Counted from the first letter of the stretch, positions 35,815-45,411 are shown. The stretch: 64,000 nucleotides of DNA from Methylosinus sp. PW1 (GCF_000745215.1 NZ_JQNK01000009.1:2170001-2234000); one strand, 5' to 3'. Made by a program: numbers and translations. The notes: generated by a model not told the origin, from the letters alone.

Positions 35815-37008
35815 ATGCCTGTCTTTTTGTCGGATTTCGTTCACGCCGCCCGTTGGCTCGCCGCTCTCGCCGTTCTGCTCGCTCACGCCAATGTGCTCAT
35901 CTCCTCGAGCGACATAATGGTCGCGCCGCATGGGCCGCTGGTCTATCTCTGGTGGTTCGTCACCGCCTTCTCGCATCAGGCGGTGACGGTCTTTTTCGTG
36001 CTGTCGGGCTTTCTCGTCGGCGGCCGCGTCTTCGCGGCCATGGAGCGGCGCACGCCCTTCCTGCGCGCCTATTTCATCGATCGCTTCGCCCGCATCTATC
36101 TGGTGCTGGTCCCGGCGCTGGCGCTGACCTTCGCTCTCGACGCGCTCGGCCGCGACCTCTTCGCCGGCGCGGGCGTCTATGAGCTTCCCGGCCTCGAGGG
36201 CGCCTATGAGCCCTCGCGCATTCTCTCGGCGCTGGCCATGCAGCAGAACATCTGGGCCGGCCAGGCCGGCTCCGACGGTCCACTGTGGTCGCTGGCCTGC
36301 GAGTTCTGGTATTATCTGCTGTTCCCGCTACTGCTGCTTCCGTGGGCGCGCGCCTATTCGGAGCCCGCGCGTCTTGTCGGCTTCGCGCTCGGCGCGCTGC
36401 TGCTGCTGTTCCTCTCGCTTCCCTCCTCGCGCGTGCCTTTCGGCTTCGCACTTTGGGCCATGGGCGCGCTGGCGGCCCGCGCGCCGCGTCCGCTGCTCTC
36501 CGGCAAATATCTGTCGCTGGGGATCTGTCTCGCGGCGCTCGTCGTCGGTCGTCTCGCCGCGCGCGGGCCGCTCTTCGAGGCGCATCCGGTTCTGCACGAC
36601 ATCGCCGACGGGCTCACCGCGGCGACGCTCGCCAATCTGCTGGCGACGCTACGCTTCACGGAAAGCGGCTTTGCTTTCGGGCGTTCGACGCTGCATCGCC
36701 GGCTCGCGGATTTCTCCTTCTCGCTCTACGCCACGCATATGCCGATCGTTTTCTTCTTCTGGGCGGGAGCCGGCCATATTTTCGGCGCGGACTGGCACAA
36801 GCTTCTGCCGACGCCGACGCATTGGCTCGTCACGGCGGCGCTGCTCCTCGTCGCCGTCGCGACGGCCTTCGTCTTCTCGCGTCTGACCGAGGCGCATACG
36901 CCGGCGCTGCGGCGGCTTCTGCACGCCGCTGTCGCCGCGCTGGACCGGCGCGCGCGGCTCGGCGAGCGCGCCCGCTGGGTTGGCCAAGGTCGAGCCGAGG
37001 GGCTATAA
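35815..37008 (+). CDS. Acyltransferase-3 family membrane protein, copy 1
   Basis: A 397-residue protein with about ten membrane segments. Family features of the OafA/acyltransferase-3 group: the early His in LAVLLAHANVLI, RIYLVLVPALALTF after a conserved FIDRFARIY, and SLACEFWYYLLFPLLL. These enzymes transfer acetyl or other acyl groups onto surface polysaccharides. The following gene is a clear paralogue in the same direction (63 bases apart), with matching motifs in the same order. Confidence 0.87.
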   Translation: MPVFLSDFVHAARWLAALAVLLAHANVLISSSDIMVAPHGPLVYLWWFVTAFSHQAVTVFFVLSGFLVGGRVFAAMERRTPFLRAYFIDRFARIYLVLVPALALTFALDALGRDLFAGAGVYELPGLEGAYEPSRILSALAMQQNIWAGQAGSDGPLWSLACEFWYYLLFPLLLLPWARAYSEPARLVGFALGALLLLFLSLPSSRVPFGFALWAMGALAARAPRPLLSGKYLSLGICLAALVVGRLAARGPLFEAHPVLHDIADGLTAATLANLLATLRFTESGFAFGRSTLHRRLADFSFSLYATHMPIVFFFWAGAGHIFGADWHKLLPTPTHWLVTAALLLVAVATAFVFSRLTEAHTPALRRLLHAAVAALDRRARLGERARWVGQGRAEGL

Positions 37009-37071
37009 CTCGGCCCTGTCCTGCTTTTTTCATTTGGGGCGACCCGCTCGCTCCAAAGCCGTCGGAGACAC

Positions 37072-38289
37072 ATGCCGGTCCTTTTGTCGCAATTCATCGA
37101 GGCATGCCGTTGGGTGGGCGCGCTGCTCGTGCTCGCCGTCCATTCCACCAATATGTTCGTCAATCTCGCCGACATAATGAGCGCGCCCCATGCGGCGAGC
37201 GTCTACGCCTGGTGGTTCTTCGTCAGCTTCGAGCTCGGACATCAGGCCGTCGTCGGCTTCTTCGCGATCTCGGGCTATCTCGTCGGCGGCGCGGTGCTGG
37301 CGCAATTGCGCAAGGACAAGCCCTTCCTGCGCGATTATCTCATCCATCGCTTCGCGCGCATCTATATCGTCCTCGCGCCGGCGCTGCTCGTCACAGTGGC
37401 GGTGGATTGGATCGGGCGCGGCTGGCTCGGCGACAGCGGCGTCTATGACTGGCCGGTGTTCAAGGACCATTATCGCGCCGATCTCTTCCTCGGCTCATTG
37501 GCCAATCTCTCGGCGATCTATTGCGATTTCTTCGGCACCAATGGGCCGCTCTGGTCGCTCGCCTGCGAGTTCTGGTATTACATCTCCTTCCCGCTGCTGC
37601 TGCTGCCCTTCGCCCGCGCCTATTCGCTGCGGGCGCGCGCCATCGGCTTCGCGCTCGGCCTCGCCATTCTCATCGTGATGTCGATTCCTTCCGGCGGCTG
37701 GTTTCGTTTCGGCTATCTGCTCTGGGGCCTCGGCGCGCTGGCGACTCTGGCGCGGCGCCCGCTGGTTCAGTCGCGCTGGATCGCGCTCGCGCTCTATGTC
37801 GCGGCCGTCATCCCGATCCGCCTATTGGTGCGCGGCCCCAATCTCGAGGCTTATCCCTATCTCGCCGATCTCGCCGATACATTGTCGGCCGTTCTCTTCC
37901 TCAATCTCGTGGTGACGCTGCGCTTCGGGCCGCAGCAGGGCTGGGCGCTGTTCCAGCCGCAGCTGCATCGGCGGCTCGCCGATTTCTCCTTTTCGCTCTA
38001 CAGCGTCCACATGCCCGTGCTGATTCTGGCGCGCGCCCTGGCCGATCGGCATTTCGGCGCGCTATGGGCGCGCGAGCTGGCGACGCCCGTCCATTGGCTG
38101 GTGATGGCGGCGGTAATGACGGCGGCGGTCGTCTTCGGCTTCCTCTTCTCGCGCGTCACCGAGGCGCACACCAACGCCCTGCGGCGCGCGCTGCGCAATG
38201 CCTTCGAGGCGGCGGAGGAGCGTCGGCGCCGGCGGTTCCCGCAGCCGATCGAGGAGCTGAAGCGCGAGCCGCAAAAAGCCGACGCATGA
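37072..38289 (+). CDS. Acyltransferase-3 family membrane protein, copy 2
   Basis: A 405-residue paralogue of the preceding protein. Shared landmarks are MPVLLSQFIEACRWVGALLV at the start, FLRDYLIHRFARIYIVLAP, GPLWSLACEFWYYISFPLLL and a near-identical DFSFSLYSVHMPVL. The C-terminal tail is basic and probably cytosolic. It likely acylates an envelope glycan. Tandem placement suggests duplication and specialisation for different acyl donors or acceptors; nothing in the sequence identifies these. Confidence 0.87.
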   Translation: MPVLLSQFIEACRWVGALLVLAVHSTNMFVNLADIMSAPHAASVYAWWFFVSFELGHQAVVGFFAISGYLVGGAVLAQLRKDKPFLRDYLIHRFARIYIVLAPALLVTVAVDWIGRGWLGDSGVYDWPVFKDHYRADLFLGSLANLSAIYCDFFGTNGPLWSLACEFWYYISFPLLLLPFARAYSLRARAIGFALGLAILIVMSIPSGGWFRFGYLLWGLGALATLARRPLVQSRWIALALYVAAVIPIRLLVRGPNLEAYPYLADLADTLSAVLFLNLVVTLRFGPQQGWALFQPQLHRRLADFSFSLYSVHMPVLILARALADRHFGALWARELATPVHWLVMAAVMTAAVVFGFLFSRVTEAHTNALRRALRNAFEAAEERRRRRFPQPIEELKREPQKADA

Positions 38290-38400
38290 GCCTGAAGGTC
38301 ATCCGTGCCGCCCTCTGTCGACGAACCGTCGCATCCCTCCTCTAATGGCGAGGACCCTAGACGGGCCGCCGAAGGCGCGCGCTCGCGGGGACGCACGAAA

Positions 38401-39405
38401 ATGAAGACGTTGCCGCCGGCCGGCGCGATCGTGGGCGATTCGCCCTTTCTCTGGGTCATGCGCTTCGATGCGGACGGCGCGGCGACGCTCGTCGCCGACC
38501 ACGACGCCTCACGGCTCGATACGGACGCCGACGGCTATTTCTGGGTCCACCTCAATGTCGCCGATCTGCGCTATCGCGATTGGGTCGCCGGTCGCCAGCA
38601 AATGCCGGCGGAGGCGCGCGCCCTGCTCATAGATCAGGACAGCCATCAGCGGCTGGACGCCGACGAGCAGGCGCTGTGGGGCGTGATCGCCGATTACGGC
38701 CGCGATCTCGAGCGTGAGGAAGATGTGCTGCGTCCGCTGCGAGTCGTCGTCACCGAGCGCTGCATCGTCACCGCCCGCCGCTACGCCGTCGAGTCGACGG
38801 CCGCCATTCGGCAGGCCGCGTTGGAGGGCCAGCGGCTGCCAACGCCGCTCGATCTCTTCGAGGCGCTGGTGACGCGCAGCCTCGTCTCCATGGACACCGG
38901 CCTCGAGAAGCTTCTCGCCAAATTCAACAAGATCGAGGATCGCGTGCTGGACGACGAGACGCATGACGATCGCCGCGATCTCGGCGCGCTGCGTCGCCAG
39001 ACGATCCGGCTGCGGCGCGAGCTCGCCGATGGTCAGCGCGTTTTTTCCCGCACGGCTTTCTCGCCGCGCGTCACGCCGCCGATCCATGCGGCGCTGCGGC
39101 GGCTGACGCAGCGTTTCGATTCGCTGCAGCAGGAGCTGCAGGCGGTGGAGGAGCGCGCGCGGCTGCTGCAGGACGAGATCGTCTCCAATTTCACGGCGGA
39201 GACCAATCGCCAGCTCTATGTGCTGACTATTCTCGGCACTCTGCTCATGCCGCCGACTCTCGTCTCCGGCATATTCGGCATGAACACGAAGAATCTGTTC
39301 TTCGCCGATAATGAGCAGGGGACGCTCTATGCGGCGGCGCTCTGCATCGCCTCGGCCGCGGCGGCCTTTTTCGCGCTGATGTGGATCAAGCGCCGCGAGG
39401 GATAA
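38401..39405 (+). CDS. CorA/ZntB-type divalent cation transporter
   Basis: A 334-residue protein. A long soluble N-terminal part (about residues 1-265) ends in the coiled helix SLQQELQAVEERARLLQDEI, followed by two membrane helices near the C-terminus. The pore signature GMN lies in SGIFGMNTKNLFF between them. The N-terminal domain (FWVHLNVADLRYRDW) and the GMNTKN sequence are closer to the ZntB zinc branch than to CorA magnesium channels. ATG 38401 is chosen; an upstream in-frame start at 38305 adds unconserved residues. Confidence 0.88.
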   Translation: MKTLPPAGAIVGDSPFLWVMRFDADGAATLVADHDASRLDTDADGYFWVHLNVADLRYRDWVAGRQQMPAEARALLIDQDSHQRLDADEQALWGVIADYGRDLEREEDVLRPLRVVVTERCIVTARRYAVESTAAIRQAALEGQRLPTPLDLFEALVTRSLVSMDTGLEKLLAKFNKIEDRVLDDETHDDRRDLGALRRQTIRLRRELADGQRVFSRTAFSPRVTPPIHAALRRLTQRFDSLQQELQAVEERARLLQDEIVSNFTAETNRQLYVLTILGTLLMPPTLVSGIFGMNTKNLFFADNEQGTLYAAALCIASAAAAFFALMWIKRREG

Positions 39406-39426
39406 CGGAGCGCGCGCCGTTCAGCC

Positions 39427-40113
39427 TCACGCCGCAGCTAAGCTCTCGAATAATCCGCGGCCGTCGATTCCGCCGACCAGCGGATCGATGAGATTTTCCG
39501 GATGCGGCATCAGGCCGAGCACATTGCGGCGCTCGGAGAAGATTCCGGCGATGTCGTTGCGCGAGCCGTTGGGATTGGCCTCGCCGCCGATGCGGCCGAG
39601 CGAATCGCAATAGCGGAAGGCGACCAGCCCCTCGCCCTCGAGCCGGGCGATCGTCTCGTCATCGGCCTCGTAATTGCCCTCGCCATGGGCGATGGCGACC
39701 TCGATCGTCTGGCCCTGCCGATAATGGCTGGTGAAGGCCGTGTCGGCGCGCTCGACGCGCAAATGCTGCATGCGGCAGACGAAGCGCAGATTGGCGTTGC
39801 GCATCAGCACGCCCGGCAGCAGCCCGCCCTCGCACAAAATCTGAAAGCCGTTGCAGACGCCGAGCGTCAGGCCGCCGCGCGCGGCATGGGCGCGCACCGC
39901 GTCCATAATGGCGGCGCGGCCGGCGATGGCGCCGCAGCGCAGATAATCGCCATAGGAGAAGCCGCCCGGCAGCACGACGAGATCGGTGCCTGCGGGCAGC
40001 TCGGTCTGCGAATGCCACACCATTGCGGGCTCGTGGCCGGTGGCTTGGGCGAGCGCGCGCGCCATATCGCCTTCGCGATTGGAGCCGGGAAAGACGAGGA
40101 CGGCGGCTTTCAT
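39427..40113 (-). CDS. purQ: Phosphoribosylformylglycinamidine synthase subunit PurQ
   Basis: A 228-residue glutamine amidotransferase subunit. The nucleophile Cys is in [12 protein letters not shown], and the catalytic His and Glu lie in [31 protein letters not shown] is a purQ hallmark. It feeds ammonia to PurL for FGAM formation in purine synthesis. It lies 4 bases after the stop of purS, so the two form an operon; purL is not in the window. Confidence 0.97.
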   Translation of the reverse strand: MKAAVLVFPGSNREGDMARALAQATGHEPAMVWHSQTELPAGTDLVVLPGGFSYGDYLRCGAIAGRAAIMDAVRAHAARGGLTLGVCNGFQILCEGGLLPGVLMRNANLRFVCRMQHLRVERADTAFTSHYRQGQTIEVAIAHGEGNYEADDETIARLEGEGLVAFRYCDSLGRIGGEANPNGSRNDIAGIFSERRNVLGLMPHPENLIDPLVGGIDGRGLFESLAAA

Positions 40114-40117
40114 TGGA

Positions 40118-40354
40118 TCAGATCTCGATCTGGAAATTCTCGATGACGGTGTTGGCGAGCAGCTTCTCGCAGGCGGTCCGCAGCCGCGCCTCGGCGAGGG
40201 CGCGGTCGGAGCCCTCGAGCTCTATGTCGAACACCTTGCCCTGCCGCACGCCGCCGACGCCCTCGACGCCGAGCGAGGCCAGCGCGCCTTCAATGGCTTT
40301 GCCCTGCGGATCGAGCACGCCGTTCTTCAAGGTGACGATGACGCGGGCTTTCAT
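40118..40354 (-). CDS. purS: Phosphoribosylformylglycinamidine synthase subunit PurS
   Basis: A 78-residue Pur[22 protein letters not shown] is the conserved start, with [21 protein letters not shown] in the middle. It bridges PurQ and PurL in the three-part FGAM synthase used by many bacteria. It comes directly before purQ on the same strand. Confidence 0.96.
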   Translation of the reverse strand: MKARVIVTLKNGVLDPQGKAIEGALASLGVEGVGGVRQGKVFDIELEGSDRALAEARLRTACEKLLANTVIENFQIEI

Positions 40355-40471
40355 GCGGCGGCTTCCCTGTTTGGGCTTCGGAGGCTGGCCGCAGGGTTAG
40401 CGGGGGACGCGCCGGAGCGCAAGATTTCTGGGGGAGAGAATTTCTGGCCGAGAGAATTTCGCTACGACGCT

Positions 40472-41350
40472 TCAGGCCGAGCGCGAGCGCAGCGTGTAGA
40501 CGAAGCCCATGGCGCCGAGCAGCGCGATCGTGGCGGCGAACACCGGCTGGCCGGCGGCGAGCGTCAGCATGACAGCGACGAAGGTCGCGACGCCGATCAC
40601 TGAGGTAACGACGATAGAGCCGACCGGCGACGCCCCGCCGCCGCTCGCGGCGCTTCGCCGGCGCGGCGGGCTGGCGACGGCCGCGACCACGGCCTGATAG
40701 GCGGGATCGAAATTGATGCGATCGATGAAGAGCGGAGGCGTGGCATAGGGAAAGCCGCCGGAGGGCGAGGCGAAATCGCGGTCATAGGCGGCGGCCTCGA
40801 AGGCGCCCGGCCCGGTCTTGGTCACATAGAGATCGATGGTCGCCGTGTCCCGCTCGCCGTCGCGGACCAGAAGCGCGGCGCGAATCGTCGGCGCGGCCTC
40901 GGCTGAATTGCGCGAGGGCAGGCGCGCGCGCGGAACGGTGTCGGCGGCGTCGAGGAATTCTCGGACCGTCTCGCCGCGCGCCTCCGCCGCCGCGCGCAAG
41001 GCGGTCTGCGCCTCGCGAATGACGATGCGCAGCGGAATGCGCTCGCCGATGAGGCGCGGCAGGCCGGAGAGCGCCGCCGCGCTCGGCCCATAGGCCGACC
41101 GCAAGGGCGCATCCTCGCCGGCGAGCGGCTCGTCGGCTTCGGCGCCGAGCGGCATGGCGAAATTGCGATAGCCGGCGGGCAGCGCGTCGCGGAGGCCCGG
41201 ACCGGGCGGGGGCGGCGGCTTGGCGGCCGTCGTCGTGGTCTCGACGCTCGTCTCCTCCACCGGCTCGGCTCTCGCCGTGACCTGCGAGACGCGCGACAGC
41301 GCGCGCACGCTGGGCGCTCGGGATGTGAGGGCGGAAATCGGCGAAACCAT
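40472..41350 (-). CDS. Membrane protein of unknown function
   Basis: A 292-residue protein starting at ATG 41350 (MVSPISALTSRAPSVRALSR). Residues about 40-60 are a Thr/Pro-rich linker (VETTTTAAKPPPPPGPG). A soluble alpha/beta region follows, then two C-terminal hydrophobic segments (SIVVTSVIGVATFVAVMLTL and FAATIALLGAMGFVYTL). I recognise no family. It is divergent from the ACP-ligase-PlsC fusion gene, with about 180 bases between the starts, so shared regulation is possible. Confidence 0.6.
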   Translation of the reverse strand: MVSPISALTSRAPSVRALSRVSQVTARAEPVEETSVETTTTAAKPPPPPGPGLRDALPAGYRNFAMPLGAEADEPLAGEDAPLRSAYGPSAAALSGLPRLIGERIPLRIVIREAQTALRAAAEARGETVREFLDAADTVPRARLPSRNSAEAAPTIRAALLVRDGERDTATIDLYVTKTGPGAFEAAAYDRDFASPSGGFPYATPPLFIDRINFDPAYQAVVAAVASPPRRRSAASGGGASPVGSIVVTSVIGVATFVAVMLTLAAGQPVFAATIALLGAMGFVYTLRSRSA

Positions 41351-41532
41351 GATTCGTGACCATCCATGGCGCGTCGGACGCGTATCCAGTTTCCGGCGTC
41401 CGCCTTGCGCGAGGCTGACGTCAGCGCAACCGGAGCGATTATTGGCGGCCCATGTCGATGGCGGGTTACAGAAAAGAGTCGAATGCCGCCGACCTCGCTC
41501 TATCTGCCTCGTCAGCGAGGGAGGAGCTCCCA

Positions 41533-44382
41533 ATGCATGCGGTCTCCAATTATCCGGGACGTCGGCGCGCCACGCAGGAGGCGGCGCGGCGGGAGGTTTT
41601 CGCCGTCGTCGACTCGCTCGCCCGCGAGATGCATCCGCGGCGCGGCGCGGCGACGGAGATTTCGCTGTCCAGCCGGCTCGAGCAGGATCTCGGCGTCGAC
41701 AGCCTGGCGCGCGCCGAATTGAACATGCGGCTGGAGCGCGCCTTCCACGCCCCTCTGCCGCTCGAGGAGCTGGGCCGCGCCGATACGGTCGGCGATCTGC
41801 TGACGGCGCTCGCGAAGGCCTCCGGCGCCGAGCCGCCCGCCTTCGCCGAGCCTTCGCCCGCCGAGGCGCTGCCGCATATTCGCGCCGCCTTCGAGGCGAG
41901 GACGCTGACCGAGGCGCTGGACTGGCACGCCGCGCAAAATCCCGAGCGGCTGCATCTCACCTTTCTGCGCGACGCCGCGACGCCCGGCGGCGCGCTCACC
42001 TATTGGCGGCTCGCCGATGAGGCGCGGCGCGCGGCGGAGGGGCTCATCGCCCGCGACGTCGCGCCGGGCGACCGCATCGCGCTGATGCTGCCGACGGGAA
42101 TCGATTTCTTCGTCGGCTTTTTCGGCGCGCTCTACGCCGGCGCCATTCCCGTGCCGATCTATCCGCCGATGCGCATGGCGCAGATCGAGGAGCATCTCAC
42201 GCGCCAGATCGGCATTTTGCGCAATGCGGGGGTGCGGCTGCTCGTCACCACGCCGGAGGGTCTGCGCCTCGCCGGCCTCGCCCGCGGGCGCGTGGAGAGC
42301 TTGGAAGCGATCGTCAGCGTCGCCGATCTCACCAGCGGCGCCAATGGCGCGCCGCTGCCGCCGACGCGCGAAGCGGGCGCGACCGCCATGCTGCAATATA
42401 CGTCCGGCAGCACGGGCGATCCCAAAGGCGTGGTGCTGAGCCACGCCAATCTTCTCGCCAATGTGCGCGCCATGGGCCTCGCCATCGGCGCGAGCTCGGC
42501 CGACACTTTTGTGAGCTGGCTGCCGCTCTATCACGATATGGGGCTGATCGGCGCCTGGCTCGGCTGCCTGCATTTCGGCGCGCCGCTCTATGTCATGTCG
42601 CCGCTGACCTTCCTCTCGCGGCCGGCGAGCTGGCTCGAGGCGATCGACCGCCATCGCGGCACGCTGAGCGCCGCGCCCAATTTCGCCTTCGAGCTGTGCC
42701 TCGATAAGATCGATCCGGCGCAGATCGAGGGGCTCGATCTCTCCTCGCTGCGCATGGTCGCCAATGGCGCCGAGCCCATCTCCCCGCGCACGATCCAGCG
42801 ATTCGCCGAGAAATTCGCCAAATACGGCTTTCGGGCGGAGGCCATGGCGCCGGTCTATGGGCTCGCGGAAAATGCGGTCGGCCTCGCCTTTCCGCCGCCC
42901 GGCCGCGCGCCGGCCGTCGACCGCATCTCCCGCGAGACGCTGGCGACCGACGGCCGCGCCGAGCCGGCGGCGGAAGGGGCCGGCTCGCTCGAGATCGTCG
43001 GCTGCGGCGCCCCGCTGCCGGGCCATGAGATTCGCATCGTCGACGCCGCCGGCCGCGAGCTTTCCGAGCGCCGCGAGGGGCGGCTGGAGTTTCGCGGCCC
43101 CTCGGCCACGAAGGGTTATTTCCGCAATGAGGAGAAGACCAAAGCGCTGATTCGAGGCGGCTGGCTCGACAGCGGCGATCGCGCCTATATGGCCGGCGGC
43201 GAGATCTATGTGACCGGGCGGGTCAAGGACATAGTGATCCGGGCCGGGCGGCATCTCTATCCGCAAGAGATAGAGGAGGCCGTCGCCGCGCTTCCCGGCA
43301 TTCGCAAGGGCTGCGTCGCCGCTTTCGGGGCGCCCGATGTGGAGACCGGCACGGAACGGCTGATCGTCGTCGCCGAGACCTATGAGACCGTGCCGGAAGC
43401 GCTGGGCGCGCTCGAGACCAAAGTTCAGGCGGCGGTCGCCGCCGTCTGCGGCGCGCCGGCGGACGAAGTCCGCTTCCTGCCGCCGCGCTCGACGCCCAAA
43501 ACCTCGAGCGGCAAGATTCGCCGCAGCGCCGCCAAGGCGCTGTTCGAGGAGGGGCGGCTCGGCGAGCCGCGCGGCCCGGTCTGGCTGCAGATCGGCCGGC
43601 TGGCGCTGCTCGGCCTATGGCCGGCGCTGCGTGGGGCGGCGCAACGAGCGGGCGAGCTCGCCTATGCCTGCTGGTGGTGGCTCACCGTCTGCGCCGGCTA
43701 TTTCGCCGCCTGGTGGGCGGTGATGATTCTGCCCCGCCGCTCGCGCTGGGCGGCCGTGCGCAAGATCGCCGGCGCCATGCTCGGCGCCATTGGCGCGAAG
43801 GTCACGACCGAAGGGCTGGAGCGTCTGCCGACGGGCGGGGCCGTGCTCGCCTTCAACCATTCGAGCTATGTCGACGCCATGCTGCTCGCCGCGCGCCTGC
43901 CGGGCGAGCCGGCCTTCGTCGCCAAGAAGGAGCTGGCCGGGCAGATGTTCGCCGGGCCGTTCCTGCGCCGGCTCGGGGCGCTTTTCGTCGAGCGCTACGA
44001 TATTGCCGCGAGCGTCGCCGATGCGGAGAGCCTTGTCGCGGCGGCGCGCGAGGGGCGAAATCTGGTGTTCTTCCCCGAGGGGACGTTCACGCGCCGCGCC
44101 GGGCTCTGCGGCTTCTATCTCGGCGCGTTCAAGATAGCCGCCGAGGCGGAGCTGCCGGTCTATCCGGGCGTCTTGCGCGGAACCCGCGGCATGTTGCGCG
44201 GCGGCCAATGGTTCCCACGCCGCTCGGCCCTGTCGCTCACTATCCTGCCGCCGATACGGGCGGGCGGGAGCGATTTTCTCTGCGCGCTGCGGCTGCGGGA
44301 TCATGTCCGCGCCGCCATCCTCGCGCGCTGCGGTGAGCCGGATTTGAGCGAATTGTCCAAGCCGAAGCGGGGAGAAGCGTAG
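41533..44382 (+). CDS. ACP / fatty-acyl-AMP ligase / PlsC acyltransferase fusion
   Basis: A 949-residue three-domain protein. Residues about 15-85 are an acyl carrier domain with the phosphopantetheine Ser57 in DLGVDSLARAEL. Residues about 105-690 are an AMP-dependent fatty-acyl ligase: YTSGSTGDPKG at about 289-299, SWLPLYHDMGLIGAWLG typical of fatty-acyl-AMP ligases, and the C-terminal SSGKIRRSAAK. Two hydrophobic helices follow (about 695-735), then a PlsC domain with NHSSYVD (775-781) and FPEGTF (847-852). A plausible reading is that a fatty acid is activated as acyl-AMP, loaded on the built-in ACP and transferred to a lysolipid at the membrane. GGGAGGAG precedes ATG 41533; an upstream ATG at 41452 is less likely. 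E. coli Aas has the reverse order and no ACP. Confidence 0.9.
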   Translation: MHAVSNYPGRRRATQEAARREVFAVVDSLAREMHPRRGAATEISLSSRLEQDLGVDSLARAELNMRLERAFHAPLPLEELGRADTVGDLLTALAKASGAEPPAFAEPSPAEALPHIRAAFEARTLTEALDWHAAQNPERLHLTFLRDAATPGGALTYWRLADEARRAAEGLIARDVAPGDRIALMLPTGIDFFVGFFGALYAGAIPVPIYPPMRMAQIEEHLTRQIGILRNAGVRLLVTTPEGLRLAGLARGRVESLEAIVSVADLTSGANGAPLPPTREAGATAMLQYTSGSTGDPKGVVLSHANLLANVRAMGLAIGASSADTFVSWLPLYHDMGLIGAWLGCLHFGAPLYVMSPLTFLSRPASWLEAIDRHRGTLSAAPNFAFELCLDKIDPAQIEGLDLSSLRMVANGAEPISPRTIQRFAEKFAKYGFRAEAMAPVYGLAENAVGLAFPPPGRAPAVDRISRETLATDGRAEPAAEGAGSLEIVGCGAPLPGHEIRIVDAAGRELSERREGRLEFRGPSATKGYFRNEEKTKALIRGGWLDSGDRAYMAGGEIYVTGRVKDIVIRAGRHLYPQEIEEAVAALPGIRKGCVAAFGAPDVETGTERLIVVAETYETVPEALGALETKVQAAVAAVCGAPADEVRFLPPRSTPKTSSGKIRRSAAKALFEEGRLGEPRGPVWLQIGRLALLGLWPALRGAAQRAGELAYACWWWLTVCAGYFAAWWAVMILPRRSRWAAVRKIAGAMLGAIGAKVTTEGLERLPTGGAVLAFNHSSYVDAMLLAARLPGEPAFVAKKELAGQMFAGPFLRRLGALFVERYDIAASVADAESLVAAAREGRNLVFFPEGTFTRRAGLCGFYLGAFKIAAEAELPVYPGVLRGTRGMLRGGQWFPRRSALSLTILPPIRAGGSDFLCALRLRDHVRAAILARCGEPDLSELSKPKRGEA

Positions 44383-44386
44383 CGAA

Positions 44387-44519
44387 GGCCCCCTCCCCAG
44401 CCCTCCCCCGCTTTGCGGGAGAGGGGGTAGATTCGCCCCTTCATCATTGTTTCGCGAAACGACGGCCGACCTCCCTCTCCCGCGCCAGCGGGGGAGGGTG
44501 AGGGAGGGGGCCTGCGCGC
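44387..44519. repeat. Dispersed repeat, family B copy 1
   Basis: Two hairpins (CCTCCCCCGCTTTGCGGGAG and CTCCCTCTCCCGCGCCAGCG with its partner) inside a block whose ends, CCCCCTCCCCAGCCC and GGGTGAGGGAGGGGG, also pair. It fills the gap between two convergent genes. A second copy is split by the IS at 52951-54252. Confidence 0.85.
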
Positions 44520-44520
44520 C

Positions 44521-44829
44521 CTACTCGTCCTCGCCGAATCGGTTGCCGACCAGCGCCGCCAGCGCCTCTATCGCCTGCGAGGCCTGCGGGCCGGCGGCGG
44601 TCACAGTGATGGTGGAGCCTTGAGCCGCGCCCAGCGTCAATATGCCCATGATGGAGCTGCCGCCGACCGTGTCCCCGCATTTGGAGACGGTGATCTCGGC
44701 CTCATAGGCCTCGCAGCATTGGACGAATTTGGCCGTCGCCCGCGCGTGCAGGCCCTTGCGGTTGACGATGGTGAGATCGCGGACGATGCGGCCGCCATCG
44801 GCGGCGGCGGAAACGGATTGGTCGGTCAT
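44521..44829 (-). CDS. HPr-family phosphocarrier (NPr)
   Basis: A 102-residue HPr-like protein. The active His lies in VNRKGLHARATAKFV and the regulatory Ser region is SSIMGILTLGAAQGS. In this group it passes phosphate from EI-Ntr to PtsN (11648-12112) and EIIA-Man, and is the target of HPr kinase. Its ATG overlaps the stop of the EIIA-Man gene by 4 bases. EI-Ntr (ptsP) is not in the window. Confidence 0.93.
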   Translation of the reverse strand: MTDQSVSAAADGGRIVRDLTIVNRKGLHARATAKFVQCCEAYEAEITVSKCGDTVGGSSIMGILTLGAAQGSTITVTAAGPQASQAIEALAALVGNRFGEDE

Positions 44830-45227
44830 TTGGCGTTGAGGACTCGGCTGGCGATATAGACATATTTGCGCCCGGCGTCCTGGGCTTGCAACACCGCCTG
44901 CTCGAGCGGAGCCGATTCGCGCACCGAGGCCAGCTTGATCAGCATGGGCAGGTTGATGCCCGCCAGCACCTCGACCTTGCCGCCATTCATCACGGAAATC
45001 GCCAGATTGGAGGGGGTGCCGCCGAACATGTCGGTCAGCACGACGACGCCGTCGCCGCTGTCCGCCTCTGCGATGGCGTCGATAATGTCCCGGCGCCGAC
45101 GCTCCATATCGTCCTCGGGGCCGATCGAGATCGACACGAGCTGCTTCTGCGGGCCGACGACATGCTCGAGGGCCGCGCGAAACTCCGTGGCGAGGTGGCC
45201 ATGGGTCACCAGGACCATTCCGATCAT
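44826..45227 (-). CDS. PTS EIIA component, mannose type
   Basis: A 133-residue EIIA-Man domain: MIGMVLVTHGHLATEFRAAL carries the active His, and VVLTDMFGGTPSNLAIS is the conserved central motif. No EIIB or membrane EIIC partner is encoded nearby, so it is part of the regulatory, not sugar-importing, PTS of alphaproteobacteria. It lies downstream of hprK after 184 bases and overlaps the NPr gene. Confidence 0.93.
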   Translation of the reverse strand: MIGMVLVTHGHLATEFRAALEHVVGPQKQLVSISIGPEDDMERRRRDIIDAIAEADSGDGVVVLTDMFGGTPSNLAISVMNGGKVEVLAGINLPMLIKLASVRESAPLEQAVLQAQDAGRKYVYIASRVLNAK

Positions 45228-45411
45228 TCGCAGCTACCGCTCATGAAGACCGTCTCGCAGGAGAACGAGATCGTCGAAACCGGAGAACCGAAGCAGACCG
45301 CATTGCGGCTCACCAATTTACTAACGCGAATGTCGCCCCGACGTTCGCAGCGTTTCGGGCGCCATTTTGTGCGTTGCGGCGAAATTGGCAAGCGAAAACC
45401 TCCGATCCTCG

